A stretch of 64,000 bases of DNA from Sphingopyxis sp. UBA6723 (GCF_002454115.1 NZ_DKIH01000011.1:69346-133345), one strand, 5' to 3'; counted from the first letter of the stretch, positions 34,081 to 43,367 are shown. The notes: generated by a model from the sequence alone, not told the origin. Numbers and translations are program-made.

Positions 34081-36515
34081 CAGTCGGTCCCCTCTTCCAG
34101 CCGCGCGATCGACAGGAATTCTTCGGGCGAGACGCGGATCGCAGCACCCGTCGGACACGCGCGCACGCACGCCGGGCCACCCGCGATTCCCTTGCACATG
34201 TCGCATTTGACCGCGATTTTCTTGGGCTTTTCGTCGCCCAATTGCTTCTTGGTCCATTTTGGCGACGGTTCGCCCGGTCCCGGACCAAAGCCGGTGAGCA
34301 ACCAGCGCAGCAGGCTGGGCTTTTCAGGCGGCGCCGCTTCCATGCGGATCACGCCATAGGGGCAGTTACGCATACAATTGCCGCAGCCGATGCACCCGGG
34401 CTCCATGAAGACTTCGCCGTCGGGGCCGCGATGGATGACGTTCGGCGGACAGTCGGCCATGCAGTGTGGATGCTCGCAGTGGCGGCAGCTGGTCGGCACG
34501 TGCAGATGGGCAAAGGTCTTGCCCGCCTCGCGGTCGAGCCGCGACAGGCCTTCATGGCTGTCGGCGCATGCTTTCTCGCAATTGTCGCAGCCGACGCACA
34601 GATTCTCGTCGATCAGCAGCGCGTCGGTCGCCTCGCCCAGCCCCTCCTTCATGATGAAGCTCGCGGTGTCTGAATACAAATCGACCGCGCTCGAATAGCT
34701 GGCCTTGCGAGATTCGATGAAGTCGTTCATCGCCGCGCGCTCGGCGACCGCGGCCTCGGTCGCCGCGCGCACCTGCGGCCGCGCGGCGAGCATCTTGCGG
34801 AAGCTCTCGCCGGTCAGCTTGATCAGTTCGGCGCCGACGGCCGCCTTGACCGTGGCATTTCTGGGCTGCCCGCTCAGCACCCCCATCTCGCCGAAAAAAC
34901 TCCCCGCCGGCAAATAGCGCAGGAAGATCGGTTTGCCGCCGATGTCCTTCTCGACCACCATCGACCCCGACCGGATGACATAGACATCGTCGCCTTGCTC
35001 GCCCTCGGTCAGCACGACCTTGCCCGCGGGGACGCGCTCGACCTCGGCGGTATCGACCACCGGCGCCAGATCCTCCACCGTCAAACCGCCCTTGAAGATC
35101 TGGAGTAGCTGGCGTTCGAGCGAGATGCGGTTGATCACGCGCTTGGCGCCCGGCACCGCCGCCATCAGCTTGAGCGCCGCGGTGCGCGACACTTCGACAA
35201 AGATGCTGTCCTCGCCGGCGCGGATGGTCGCGCCGCGCTTGCGGCCCGAAATTAGCCCGACCTCGCCAAAGATCGACCCCTGTTCGATCGGCACGGTGAA
35301 ATCGGGACCGACTTCGACCACCGCATGGCCGTCGGCAATCGCGAACAGCGACGATCCCGGATCGCCCTTTTCGAACACCGCCTCGCCCTTGCGATAGAAA
35401 GCGACCTTCGAATCGAGCATGAACTCGCGCATCTGCAGCGGCGACACATCGGCAAAGATGCGGATGCGGGTGCGCAGATATTCCAGCCAGTCGCTGACCG
35501 ACTTTTTCTGCGGCAGATCGGCAAAGATCGCCGCCAGATCCTTTTCGTCGGCGGGGGTCAGTCCCGTGTTGCCGTTCAGAAACTCGACGACGTCATAGCC
35601 CTGATTCATGCAATGCTTGATCAGCGGATAACCCGCCAGCGCGCCGATGACATAGAGGCCGGGCACCGTCGTCTCGAACGTCGGCGACAGCTTCGGAAAC
35701 GCCTCGCGGTCGGGGCCGGTGAACTCGATCCCCATCGATTCGACAAAGCCGCGCGGCGCGACCGACCCCAGGCGCGCGACGATCACATCGCACTGGATTT
35801 TCTCGTCGCCATTGGGGGTTTCGAGCGTCAGCCAGCCGGGTTCGACGAGCTTCGGCTGGGTTTCGGTGCGGATCGACATAAAGCCATTCTCGCCCGCCTC
35901 CATCATGTCGGCGACATTCTTCGCCTTGGCGCGCGCGAAATCCTTTGAACGGTTCAGGATGGTGACGGTGTTTTCCAGCGCCTCCTCGGCGACCCCCAGC
36001 GCGTTCTCGATCCCCGCGTCGCCCGATCCGACGACGGTGATATGCTTGTCCTTGAAATCTTCGGGATCGTCGACCTGATAGATGATGTGCGGCAGGTCGG
36101 CGCCGCCGCAGCGCATCCGGTTCGGATTGCCCTGCGTCCCGATGGCGAGGACGATATTTTCGGCGTGAAAGACATCGCCCTTCGCGGTCTTGATCGCGAA
36201 CGATCCCTTTTCGCCGGTCACTTCGGCAACCTCGGCGTGATATGCCACATTCACCTTGTTGTTCGCGGCATCCTCGTCCCAATTGCCCAGGATATATTCG
36301 CGCGCGCCCTCGGCAAAACGGCAGTCGGAGCGCAAGTCGAGCCGTTCGGGCGTCGCCAGCACGCGCTTGCCCTTCTGATATTTGAAGATGGTGTCCGACA
36401 GATGGTCGGTCTTTTCGAGCAGGATGTGACTGAGCCCCAGCTGCGCGGCGCGCGATGCGGCGCTGAGCCCCGCCGGCCCCGACCCGATGATCGCGACCTT
36501 GACGGGCTCGCTCAT
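34080..36515 (-). CDS. Flavoprotein fused to two cyclic-nucleotide-binding domains and a 4x[4Fe-4S] ferredoxin
   Basis: 811 residues. 1-320: thioredoxin-reductase-like FAD/NAD(P) module with GSGPAG (11-16) and GSGDAG (163-168), lacking the CxxC redox pair. About 355-470 and 480-590: two cNMP-binding domains; the second has the classical FGEMGVLSGQPRNATV phosphate cassette (Arg552), the first a weaker FGEVGLISGRKRGAT. 636-800: DmsB/HybA-like ferredoxin with four Cys groups (640-650, 677-689, 708-718, 771-787). It would move electrons from NAD(P)H under cyclic-nucleotide control. The start at 36515 overlaps the stop of a 25-codon leader frame (ATGA). First main gene of the operon. Confidence 0.88.
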   Translation of the reverse strand: MSEPVKVAIIGSGPAGLSAASRAAQLGLSHILLEKTDHLSDTIFKYQKGKRVLATPERLDLRSDCRFAEGAREYILGNWDEDAANNKVNVAYHAEVAEVTGEKGSFAIKTAKGDVFHAENIVLAIGTQGNPNRMRCGGADLPHIIYQVDDPEDFKDKHITVVGSGDAGIENALGVAEEALENTVTILNRSKDFARAKAKNVADMMEAGENGFMSIRTETQPKLVEPGWLTLETPNGDEKIQCDVIVARLGSVAPRGFVESMGIEFTGPDREAFPKLSPTFETTVPGLYVIGALAGYPLIKHCMNQGYDVVEFLNGNTGLTPADEKDLAAIFADLPQKKSVSDWLEYLRTRIRIFADVSPLQMREFMLDSKVAFYRKGEAVFEKGDPGSSLFAIADGHAVVEVGPDFTVPIEQGSIFGEVGLISGRKRGATIRAGEDSIFVEVSRTAALKLMAAVPGAKRVINRISLERQLLQIFKGGLTVEDLAPVVDTAEVERVPAGKVVLTEGEQGDDVYVIRSGSMVVEKDIGGKPIFLRYLPAGSFFGEMGVLSGQPRNATVKAAVGAELIKLTGESFRKMLAARPQVRAATEAAVAERAAMNDFIESRKASYSSAVDLYSDTASFIMKEGLGEATDALLIDENLCVGCDNCEKACADSHEGLSRLDREAGKTFAHLHVPTSCRHCEHPHCMADCPPNVIHRGPDGEVFMEPGCIGCGNCMRNCPYGVIRMEAAPPEKPSLLRWLLTGFGPGPGEPSPKWTKKQLGDEKPKKIAVKCDMCKGIAGGPACVRACPTGAAIRVSPEEFLSIARLEEGTD

Positions 36516-36589
36516 GCGCGCACCAAGCTGCGGCGAAAGCCGATATCGCAATCGCTGGTCGTGATGCTGACGAACACGCGCACGGGCAT
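36512..36589 (-). CDS. Small upstream reading frame (25 residues) coupled to the flavoprotein gene
   Basis: An ATG at 36589, with a strong AGGGGGGTAGG ribosome-binding site, opens a 25-codon frame (starting MPVRVFVSITTSDCD) whose TGA overlaps the flavoprotein ATG in an ATGA arrangement. The flavoprotein start itself has no good ribosome-binding site, so its translation may depend on ribosomes finishing this leader. No similarity recognised. Confidence 0.45.
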   Translation of the reverse strand: MPVRVFVSITTSDCDIGFRRSLVRA

Positions 36590-36740
36590 CCTACCCCCCT
36601 CTCGCCAGCCCCCCGGCGAATATATAACGGATGCGACCCGGACTATATGTCCTGGATGTAGAGCTATGCCCTTGAAAGCGGGGAAAGGTCAACCGCTAGC
36701 GGCTTTACGGCAGCTGCGAGTGGCGGTGGCCGGGACCAGA

Positions 36741-37505
36741 TCAACTACGCGCACGCCGCGCGACGCATTGTTTCAGCCGGTCACGCGCCGCGTGTCCGCC
36801 CGTCCAGTCCACCTTGGCAACCGATTTACCCTTGATTTGCAAGTCGAAGCCGTGGGTGTCGAGCATATTGTCGAGCAACGCATCGACCGACGGAATGGCC
36901 AGCGCGATCGCCCCATAGGCTTCCCCGGGCAAACGGTAATTATATGCTTCGACCGTCTGCGGCGGGCTTCCGTCCGACTGGACCAGCGTCACCTTGATCC
37001 TGTCTACTCCGACCGGCTGCGGGATGTCGTCGCTCCAAAAGGTGAGCAGCGCCCCCTCATAGTCGCCCCCTGGGCCGGAAACACGGACCAACCCGTCCTT
37101 TTTCCAGTAAAAGGCGGCACAATATTCGCCTGGCGCCGGTTTGGCATGATCCTGAAAAAAGTCCCAACCACCATTTTCGTAGCGGGCGTAACGCGGGTCT
37201 TTCATCATTTCGGCCCGCCGCGCCATGTTGTCGACATTCTGCTGCATCAGCGCGATCATGCCCGTGGCGACGCTCATCCGGTCGCGCATCGGGTCCGCTG
37301 GCGGTTCTGCATAGCGCGGGCCGCCGTCGTCTGGTTCGCCCTGCTGCGGTGTCGCCGCGATATCCATCATCTGCCGGTGATGCTCGGCATTCGCGGCGCA
37401 GATATTGGGCAGGTCGGAACAGGCGGCGGCCGGGCCGCCAAACGACAGCGCGAGCATCGCCCCCGCACCGGACAGCAGGCATTTGATCAACAAGGGGCGT
37501 GGCAT
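36741..37505 (-). CDS. Secreted protein of unknown function
   Basis: 254 residues with a signal peptide (about 1-28, ending GPAAA, next residue Cys). Unrecognised fold; four or more Cys (ACSDLPNICAAN, GEYCAAFYW, KQCVARR). Near residue 45 it has MMDIAATPQQGE, almost the same as a stretch in the gene just upstream, and a similar charged linker. GGAGA precedes the ATG. It lies 61 bp after the DUF4189-like gene on the same strand. Confidence 0.7.
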   Translation of the reverse strand: MPRPLLIKCLLSGAGAMLALSFGGPAAACSDLPNICAANAEHHRQMMDIAATPQQGEPDDGGPRYAEPPADPMRDRMSVATGMIALMQQNVDNMARRAEMMKDPRYARYENGGWDFFQDHAKPAPGEYCAAFYWKKDGLVRVSGPGGDYEGALLTFWSDDIPQPVGVDRIKVTLVQSDGSPPQTVEAYNYRLPGEAYGAIALAIPSVDALLDNMLDTHGFDLQIKGKSVAKVDWTGGHAARDRLKQCVARRARS

Positions 37506-37566
37506 CGGGCGTCTCCGAAATAGCGGGGCAAGACAACAGATGGGGGAAGGCTGGAAAGCGACATCC

Positions 37567-38661
37567 TCACTTCACATCCTCGATCACCTGCATCCGCGGC
37601 GTCGCGGCGTCATAGGTGGCGATGACGCGGCATGACGACGGCGGGCAAATCCGGTCGATGCGTTCCTTGACCGTGACAGGATCGGGATAGGTCGGCAGAA
37701 AACCACCGAGCGGCGACTTTTTCCTCTTTTTCTTTGGCGCCCCCGGCAAGGCCGTGGTCCAGCGGTTTTTCCCGCTGCCATCGACAAAGTGAACCAGGAC
37801 GGCGTTCGTGTTGACCACGCCGCGTTCGGCGATCTTCTCGCCGTTCAGGGCGTAAGCGGTGATGGCGCAAGGTACCCCGGCATCAGCCGTGCAGCGATCG
37901 AGAATGGTTTTGCGCGTTGCCGCCGAATTCTCCTTTCCGCTGATCAGCCAGCTTTTTTTGTGCGACGCCGCCGTCGGGTTCTCCGGTTGGGCAACCATCG
38001 CCCAGCGGTTCTGGTTCAGCTTGCCCTTCGGAAAATAATCTTCCGACTGATCGAGATTGGGGTCGAGGTCGAGGTAGATCGAACCCGGCTCGAACCCGTT
38101 CAGCGTGTCGCAGCCAAAAGATTTGCTTAAACAGTCGCGCATTGCCGGATCGGGATTGACAAGCAAGCCATTGCCGGTCGCTTCCTTCAACCAGAACTGA
38201 CCCATGCCGTCTTGTGAAACAAAGACTTGGCTGGCGGTCTTGTCACCCCCACCCCCCACGGCGGCGGCGATATAGCATCCGCCGCCGGTTGCAGCGTTGC
38301 AGCCCGCCAAAGCCCGCTTCTTGGCCGCATCGATCGTTTTATGGGCAGCCGACGCCCAAATGGACCCCGTATCGGCATGATAGGCGACCGCCACGAACCC
38401 GGGCCTTTTGGGGCGAGGCGGCAGGGTCGCGGATGGCATCTCATAGGGTTTGGTGGCGGACCCCTCGTCACCTCCTTGCGGCGGGGTCGCAGCGATGTCG
38501 TTCATGTCGCGGGCATGTTGCCCGGCCGATTGGGCCTGCGCGGTATTTGCGAGCACGGCCAGCGCGGTTAACCCCAAGGATAGCGCGAAAGTAAGGGAAC
38601 CGAGCGACACGGAAGACATTTGCCGTTTCCGCGAACGCGGAAATTCTTGCAATAATTTCAT
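37567..38661 (-). CDS. Secreted protein with two DUF4189-like modules
   Basis: 364 residues, signal peptide within 1-44 (ends NTAQAQ). The module at about 88-135 (GFVAVAYHADTG...AAHKTIDAAKKRALAGC...GGGCYI) matches the DUF4189 pattern; a second, more diverged copy lies at about 220-275 (RWAMVAQPENPTA...TILDRCTADAGVPCAITAYA). Just after the signal peptide it carries MNDIAATPPQGG, shared with the downstream gene. The family is periplasmic and uncharacterised. The start at 38661 has GGAAG upstream; a Met at codon 15 is an alternative. Confidence 0.75.
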   Translation of the reverse strand: MKLLQEFPRSRKRQMSSVSLGSLTFALSLGLTALAVLANTAQAQSAGQHARDMNDIAATPPQGGDEGSATKPYEMPSATLPPRPKRPGFVAVAYHADTGSIWASAAHKTIDAAKKRALAGCNAATGGGCYIAAAVGGGGDKTASQVFVSQDGMGQFWLKEATGNGLLVNPDPAMRDCLSKSFGCDTLNGFEPGSIYLDLDPNLDQSEDYFPKGKLNQNRWAMVAQPENPTAASHKKSWLISGKENSAATRKTILDRCTADAGVPCAITAYALNGEKIAERGVVNTNAVLVHFVDGSGKNRWTTALPGAPKKKRKKSPLGGFLPTYPDPVTVKERIDRICPPSSCRVIATYDAATPRMQVIEDVK

Positions 38662-38901
38662 TTATTTATCTTCCATCGTAAGGCCGGGAGATAAACTTCT
38701 CCAGTCATAGCTTTATCGGGTCGCGAGGCGGAGGTCATCGGTCCACATGACCCGGGTCATTAACCCCGGGCCTGTCAAAATCCTGTGAAAAGCCAATGCA
38801 GTAGGAGTCAGGTAACAGCGCATGGGGCAGGCTTATGCCGCCCGCCATGCTGCTCCTATGACGCACGTCACAACTAGTACACCGCCGTCGGCAGCGTCCG
38901 T

Positions 38902-39675
38902 TCAGGCGAGTTCGAACATCGCCGCAAGACCGCTCGACGCAGTCGGCTCGAACCGCGACCAGCCATCGGGGCCAAGGCGCTCGATCGGGCGGAAGCGCGC
39001 CTTATACGCCATGCGCGCCGACCCTTCGATCCAGTAACCCAGATAGACATAGGGCAGCCCGGCGCGCGCCGCGCGCTGGACATGATCGGCGATGATATAG
39101 GTGCCGAGCCCCTCGCGCAGCGGATGCGCGGCGTCGAAGAAGCTGTAGATCATCGACAATCCGTCGCCCTGCCGGTCGGTCAGGCAACAGCCGACCAAGC
39201 GCCCCTTGCTGCCGTCGGTCGTCGGCTCGCGATATTCGATCATGTAGCTGTCGACCGGGGTCTGTTCGACCATGTCGGCAAAATCCTGCTCGTCCATGTC
39301 GGCCATGCCGCCATTGGGATGGCGCGCGCCGAGGTAGGAGCGCAGCAGCGCATATTGTTCCTCGGTCGCCCACGGCTTGCACGCGGTGGCGACCAGATCG
39401 CTGTTGCGGCGGATGGTGCGTTTTTGTGAGCTGCTCGGGACAAATTCGCTGGCGCAGACACGCACCGACACGCAGGCCGAACAATCGGCGCAACTTGGGC
39501 GGTACGCCACCGACTGGCTACGCCGGAAGCCAATGCGGCCGAGCGCATCGTTCAGCTCGTTCGCTGTATTGCCGCTCAGCTCGGTGAACACCTTGCGCTC
39601 GGTCTTGCCCGCCAGATAGGGGCAAGGCGCCGGACTGGTGACGAAAAAGCGCGGAAAACGAAACGGTGCGGACAC
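38902..39675 (-). CDS. bpt: Aspartate/glutamate leucyltransferase (N-degron pathway)
   Basis: 257 residues of the arginyltransferase/Bpt family, which moves leucine (in bacteria) from Leu-tRNA to proteins with N-terminal Asp or Glu, marking them for ClpAP. Typical features: N-terminal CPYLAGKTERKVFTEL, the Cys cluster CADCSACVSVRVC, SQKRTIRRN, and the GNAT-like C-terminal half with YVYLGYWIEGSARMAYKARFRP. The start is GTG at 39675 with GGAGG 10 bases upstream; the longer frame to 39744 lacks conservation. Confidence 0.93.
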   Translation of the reverse strand: MSAPFRFPRFFVTSPAPCPYLAGKTERKVFTELSGNTANELNDALGRIGFRRSQSVAYRPSCADCSACVSVRVCASEFVPSSSQKRTIRRNSDLVATACKPWATEEQYALLRSYLGARHPNGGMADMDEQDFADMVEQTPVDSYMIEYREPTTDGSKGRLVGCCLTDRQGDGLSMIYSFFDAAHPLREGLGTYIIADHVQRAARAGLPYVYLGYWIEGSARMAYKARFRPIERLGPDGWSRFEPTASSGLAAMFELA

Positions 39676-39985
39676 GCGGTTTGGACCTCCAGATTGGCGA
39701 TGCGGAATCCCCCCGACGCGGGTCCGACGCTCACCACCCACCAACTATGCCGCGCGTCGTCAATGGTGCAAAGTCCGTTTACCATTTTTAATCGTGCCGT
39801 TCTGACTCAGGTCGAAAATTATCTGAATCGCGCGGTAAGGATTGTGCCGATCTGAATCACAATGCAGCTGAGCTTTCCGATCGTCATCCCGGCGAAGGCC
39901 GGGATCTCGCCGGTGCGTAATCCCTTGCGGGTGAGATCCCGGCCTGCGCCGGGATGACGGACGAAAGGGTGGCGGAAAACGGTGC
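39676..39985. other. Intergenic region between bpt and pyk
   Basis: About 310 bases without a gene. It holds the family B inverted repeat (39882-39959) just after the pyk stop codon; the rest is AT-richer (TTTTTAATCG, AAAATTATCTGAATCG near 39790-39830) and probably contains the bpt promoter. Confidence 0.6.
39882..39959. repeat. Dispersed inverted repeat, family B
   Basis: CGTCATCCCGGCGAAGGCCG at the left, its complement (with one change, GGCCTGCGCCGGG) at the right; 27 bp after the pyk stop codon, where it may act as transcript end. Confidence 0.87.
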
Positions 39986-41440
39986 TCAGCTATACCCGCG
40001 CAGTTCGTCGCCGGTCAGCGTCGCGACATGCAGCACGTTGGTCGATCCCGGCGTGCCGAACGGCACCCCCGCCATCATCACCAGTTTCGACCCGGCCTTG
40101 CCGATCCCGTGGCGCAGCGCCATGCGCTTGCCCTTGGCGATCATCTCTTCAAAGCTGCCGATGTCCTTGGTCGATACGGCATGGGCACCCCACAACAGGC
40201 CCATGCGCCGCGCGGCTTCCTTTTTCGGGGTCAGCACCAGCAACGGCGCCCCCGCCCGCTCCCGCGCGACGCGGCGTGCGGTCGAGCCCGAAAAGGTGAA
40301 GCAGATGATCGCATCGGCGTCGATCGTGCGCGTGATGTCGCCCGCTGCCTCGGCCAGCGCGTCGGCCGTGGTCGCGTCGGGTGTCGTTTCGGTAAAGTGC
40401 AGGCGGCGGAAATAATCAGGATCACTTTCGACCGATCGGGCGATCGAATCCATCATGGTCACCGCTTCCACCGGCCACGCGCCCGCTGCGGTCTCGGCCG
40501 ACAGCATGATCGCGTCCGCCCCGTCGTACACCGCCGTGGCGACGTCGGACACTTCGGCGCGCGTCGGCGAGGGCGACACGATCATCGATTCGAGCATCTG
40601 GGTGGCGACGACGACGGGCTTGCCCATCCGCCGCGCGGTCGCGACGATCCGCTTTTGCAGCGGCGGCACCGCCTCGGGCGGCAATTCGACGCCCAGATCG
40701 CCGCGCGCGACCATCGCGGCGTCGGCAAGCTCCAGGATTTCTTCGATCCGCTGCACGCCCGACGGCTTCTCGAATTTCACCAGCAGCGCCGCCTTGCCGC
40801 CGATCAGCGTCCGCGCCTCGGCAACATCCTCGGGCCGCTGCACGAACGACAGCGCGATCCAGTCGACATGCTGTTCGAGCGCGAAGGTCAGGTCCTTGCG
40901 GTCTTTTTCGGTCAGCGCCGCCAGCGGCACGACGACATCGGGGACATTCACGCCCTTGCGATCCGAAATCTTGCCGCCGACCTCGACCACCGTGTCGATC
41001 CGGGTCGGCGACACCGCCTGGACGCGCAGCACCAGCTTCCCATCGTCGATCAGCAGCCTGGTGCCCGTTTCCAGCGCCGCGAACAATTCGGGGTGCGGCA
41101 GATGAACGCGCGTCAAATCGCCCGCTGCCTTGTCGGCATCGAGTGCAAAAGGCGCGCCCTTGACCAGTTCGACCGGCCCCGCGGCAAAGGTGCCGACGCG
41201 CAGTTTCGGGCCCTGCAAATCGACCAGGATCGTCGTCGGGCGCCCGGTTTCCTTTTCCAGCGCGCGGATCGCGGCGATCACCTTGGCATGGGTCGCATGG
41301 TCGCCATGGCTCATGTTCACACGAAACGCATCGGCACCGGCGCGGTGCAGCGCCGCGATCATCTCGGGATTGGCGCTGGCAGGACCAAGCGTCGCCAGGA
41401 TGCGCACCTTGCGCTGGCGGGGGGTAAAACTCTGGACCAC
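39986..41440 (-). CDS. pyk: Pyruvate kinase
   Basis: 484 residues. Converts phosphoenolpyruvate and ADP to pyruvate and ATP in lower glycolysis. Family blocks: RILATLGPAS, FRVNMSHGDH, LVDLQGPKLR, VKFEKPSGVQRIEEIL, MVARGDLGVELP, PVVVATQMLESM and the active-site MLSAETAAGAWPVEAV. The start is GTG at 41440 with GGAGCATTT before it. Its promoter lies in the 107-bp region shared with the divergent DUF1244 gene. Confidence 0.97.
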   Translation of the reverse strand: MVQSFTPRQRKVRILATLGPASANPEMIAALHRAGADAFRVNMSHGDHATHAKVIAAIRALEKETGRPTTILVDLQGPKLRVGTFAAGPVELVKGAPFALDADKAAGDLTRVHLPHPELFAALETGTRLLIDDGKLVLRVQAVSPTRIDTVVEVGGKISDRKGVNVPDVVVPLAALTEKDRKDLTFALEQHVDWIALSFVQRPEDVAEARTLIGGKAALLVKFEKPSGVQRIEEILELADAAMVARGDLGVELPPEAVPPLQKRIVATARRMGKPVVVATQMLESMIVSPSPTRAEVSDVATAVYDGADAIMLSAETAAGAWPVEAVTMMDSIARSVESDPDYFRRLHFTETTPDATTADALAEAAGDITRTIDADAIICFTFSGSTARRVARERAGAPLLVLTPKKEAARRMGLLWGAHAVSTKDIGSFEEMIAKGKRMALRHGIGKAGSKLVMMAGVPFGTPGSTNVLHVATLTGDELRGYS

Positions 41441-41547
41441 AAATGCTCCGGACCGATAAAAAGCTGGGGCCGCTTGCGTAGGCGCGTTGCCCCCGGCAAG
41501 GCAAGCCGCGTATAGCTATTCATGCCATCCGCAGAAGGAAATCCGCC

Positions 41548-41874
41548 ATGTCCTGCAGCGACGATCAGGTCACGCCGAACGACGCCCTAGACGCACTCGA
41601 CGACGCGGTTGCCGCCGCGGCGTTCCGCCGCCTCGTCCGCCTGCTCCAGCATCGCAGCGACGCCGCGAACATCGACCTGATGGGGCTCGCCGGTTTCTGC
41701 CGCAACTGCCTGGGCGACTGGATCGCCGAGGCGGGCGGCATGGACAAGGAAGCGGGCCGCGCGATCGTCCACGGGATGCCGACCGCCGAATGGAAAGCGC
41801 TGCATCACACCGCCGCAACCCCCGCACAGCTCGCACGGATGGAAGCGAGCATGGCGAAGAACCCGCATAGCTGA
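41548..41874 (+). CDS. DUF1244 domain-containing protein
   Basis: 108 residues with the family core FRRLVRLLQHRSDAANIDLM, GLAGFCRNCLGDWI and HGMPTAEWKALHHTAATPAQL. Small helical alphaproteobacterial protein of unknown role; its structure is known only as a fold. Divergent from pyk. Confidence 0.92.
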   Translation: MSCSDDQVTPNDALDALDDAVAAAAFRRLVRLLQHRSDAANIDLMGLAGFCRNCLGDWIAEAGGMDKEAGRAIVHGMPTAEWKALHHTAATPAQLARMEASMAKNPHS

Positions 41875-41944
41875 GCTTGCGGCGCTGGGGCTTTCGCGAC
41901 ATGGTCCCGCTACAAGGTGGACAGCCAACAGGGAGATAAACGGG

Positions 41945-43267
41945 ATGCGCATGACATGGGCCGCAGCGACAATCGCGGCAGGACTGATCGCGAGCACGCC
42001 GCTCGCCGCTCAGCCATCCGCCACCACCTATATCCACGCCGGGCGCCTGCTCGACCAGCCGGGCCGCGAACCGCGCGGCCAATCGACGATCATCGTCCGC
42101 GACGGGAAGATCGCGGAAGTCCGCGACGGCTTTGCGACGCCCGAGGGCGGCGCGCGCGTCGTCGACCTGAAGAACGCCTTTGTCCTCCCCGGCCTGATCG
42201 ACATGCACGTCCATATCTCGAGCGACGACAATCTGCTGCGCAGCCGCCTCGAAAGCTCGGGCCGCGATGTCGAGGATATATTCGTGATCGCGCAGGACAA
42301 TGCGCGCAAGACGCTCGAGGCGGGCTTTACGACGGTACGCGATCTGGGGGGCGACGGGCGGACCACGACGACGTTGCGCGACGCGATCAACAATGGCGTG
42401 ATCGTCGGCCCCACCGTCATTCCCGCCGGGACAATGATTTCGGTGACCGGCGGTCATGGCGGGGTCAACGGGCTCAACCGCACCTTGACCCACGCGGTCG
42501 CGGCCGAGCGGACCAATATCTGCGACGGCCCCGACGGCTGTGCCAGCGCCGTTCGCGCGCAGATCTCGATCGGGGCGGAGGTGATCAAATTCGCCGCAAC
42601 CGGCGGCGTGCGCTCGAATGTCGCGGGCGGGCTGGGCAAGCAGATGTCGGATGCCGAGATGAAATCGGTCGTCGACACCGCACACAGCTTTGGCCGCAAG
42701 GTCACCGCCCATGCGCATGGCAAGGAAGGGATCGACGCCGCGCTGCGCGCCGGGGTCGATTCGATCGAACATGGCAGCTTCATCGACGATGAGACGGTCA
42801 AGCTGTTCAAGGCATCAAACGCGGCGTTGGTGCCGACCGCCGTCGCACCGATCGCCGCGCTGGCGCAGGCACGGCGCGGCGATGCCCCCGGGCCGCAACT
42901 CGCCAAGGCCGAGGAAGCCGCCGCCGCCCACGCCAACAGCATCGCGCGCGCGGTAAAGGGCAATGTCCGCATCCTGTTCGGCACCGACTCCGGCGTCGCG
43001 CCGCACGGCGACAACGCCAAGGAATTCGCGCTGATGGTCAAGGCGGGGATGACCCCGGCGCAGGCGATCAAGGCTGCGACCATCGACAATGCCGCCGAAC
43101 TCGACCGGCCGATCGGGGCGATCCTGCCGGGGCGCGAGGCCGACATCATCGCCGTCGGCGGCGATCCCCTGGCCGACGTCACGGTGCTGGAAAAGGTCGA
43201 TTTCGTGATGCGGCGCGGCGTCGTCCACAAACTGGACGGCAAGCGCCAGGCCTTCCCGCCCGAGTGA
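41945..43267 (+). CDS. Secreted amidohydrolase-family protein
   Basis: 440 residues with signal peptide (about 1-23, ending LAAQ). Amidohydrolase superfamily: metal ligands DMHVHI, EVIKFAATGG (Lys), TAHAHG, IEHGSFID and the catalytic Asp in FGTDSGVAPHG; C-terminal DRPIGAILPGREADIIAVGG is the usual composite beta-sandwich return. Closest to periplasmic Xaa-Pro dipeptidase/imidazolonepropionase-like members; exact substrate unknown. GGGAG lies upstream of the ATG. Confidence 0.9.
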   Translation: MRMTWAAATIAAGLIASTPLAAQPSATTYIHAGRLLDQPGREPRGQSTIIVRDGKIAEVRDGFATPEGGARVVDLKNAFVLPGLIDMHVHISSDDNLLRSRLESSGRDVEDIFVIAQDNARKTLEAGFTTVRDLGGDGRTTTTLRDAINNGVIVGPTVIPAGTMISVTGGHGGVNGLNRTLTHAVAAERTNICDGPDGCASAVRAQISIGAEVIKFAATGGVRSNVAGGLGKQMSDAEMKSVVDTAHSFGRKVTAHAHGKEGIDAALRAGVDSIEHGSFIDDETVKLFKASNAALVPTAVAPIAALAQARRGDAPGPQLAKAEEAAAAHANSIARAVKGNVRILFGTDSGVAPHGDNAKEFALMVKAGMTPAQAIKAATIDNAAELDRPIGAILPGREADIIAVGGDPLADVTVLEKVDFVMRRGVVHKLDGKRQAFPPE

Positions 43268-43367
43268 CGCGGCCTCCCAAGAAAGCATGGCCAAAAATCC
43301 TCCGGGGCTTTAGGGACGCGCCAACCGCGATTCTCGCGCCGCATCATCCCAGTCACCGGAGCATAAA

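Noticed and set aside
40028..41515. A 495-codon plus-strand frame opposite pyk
   Set aside because: Antisense shadow of the well-conserved pyruvate kinase; no domain and no ribosome-binding site.
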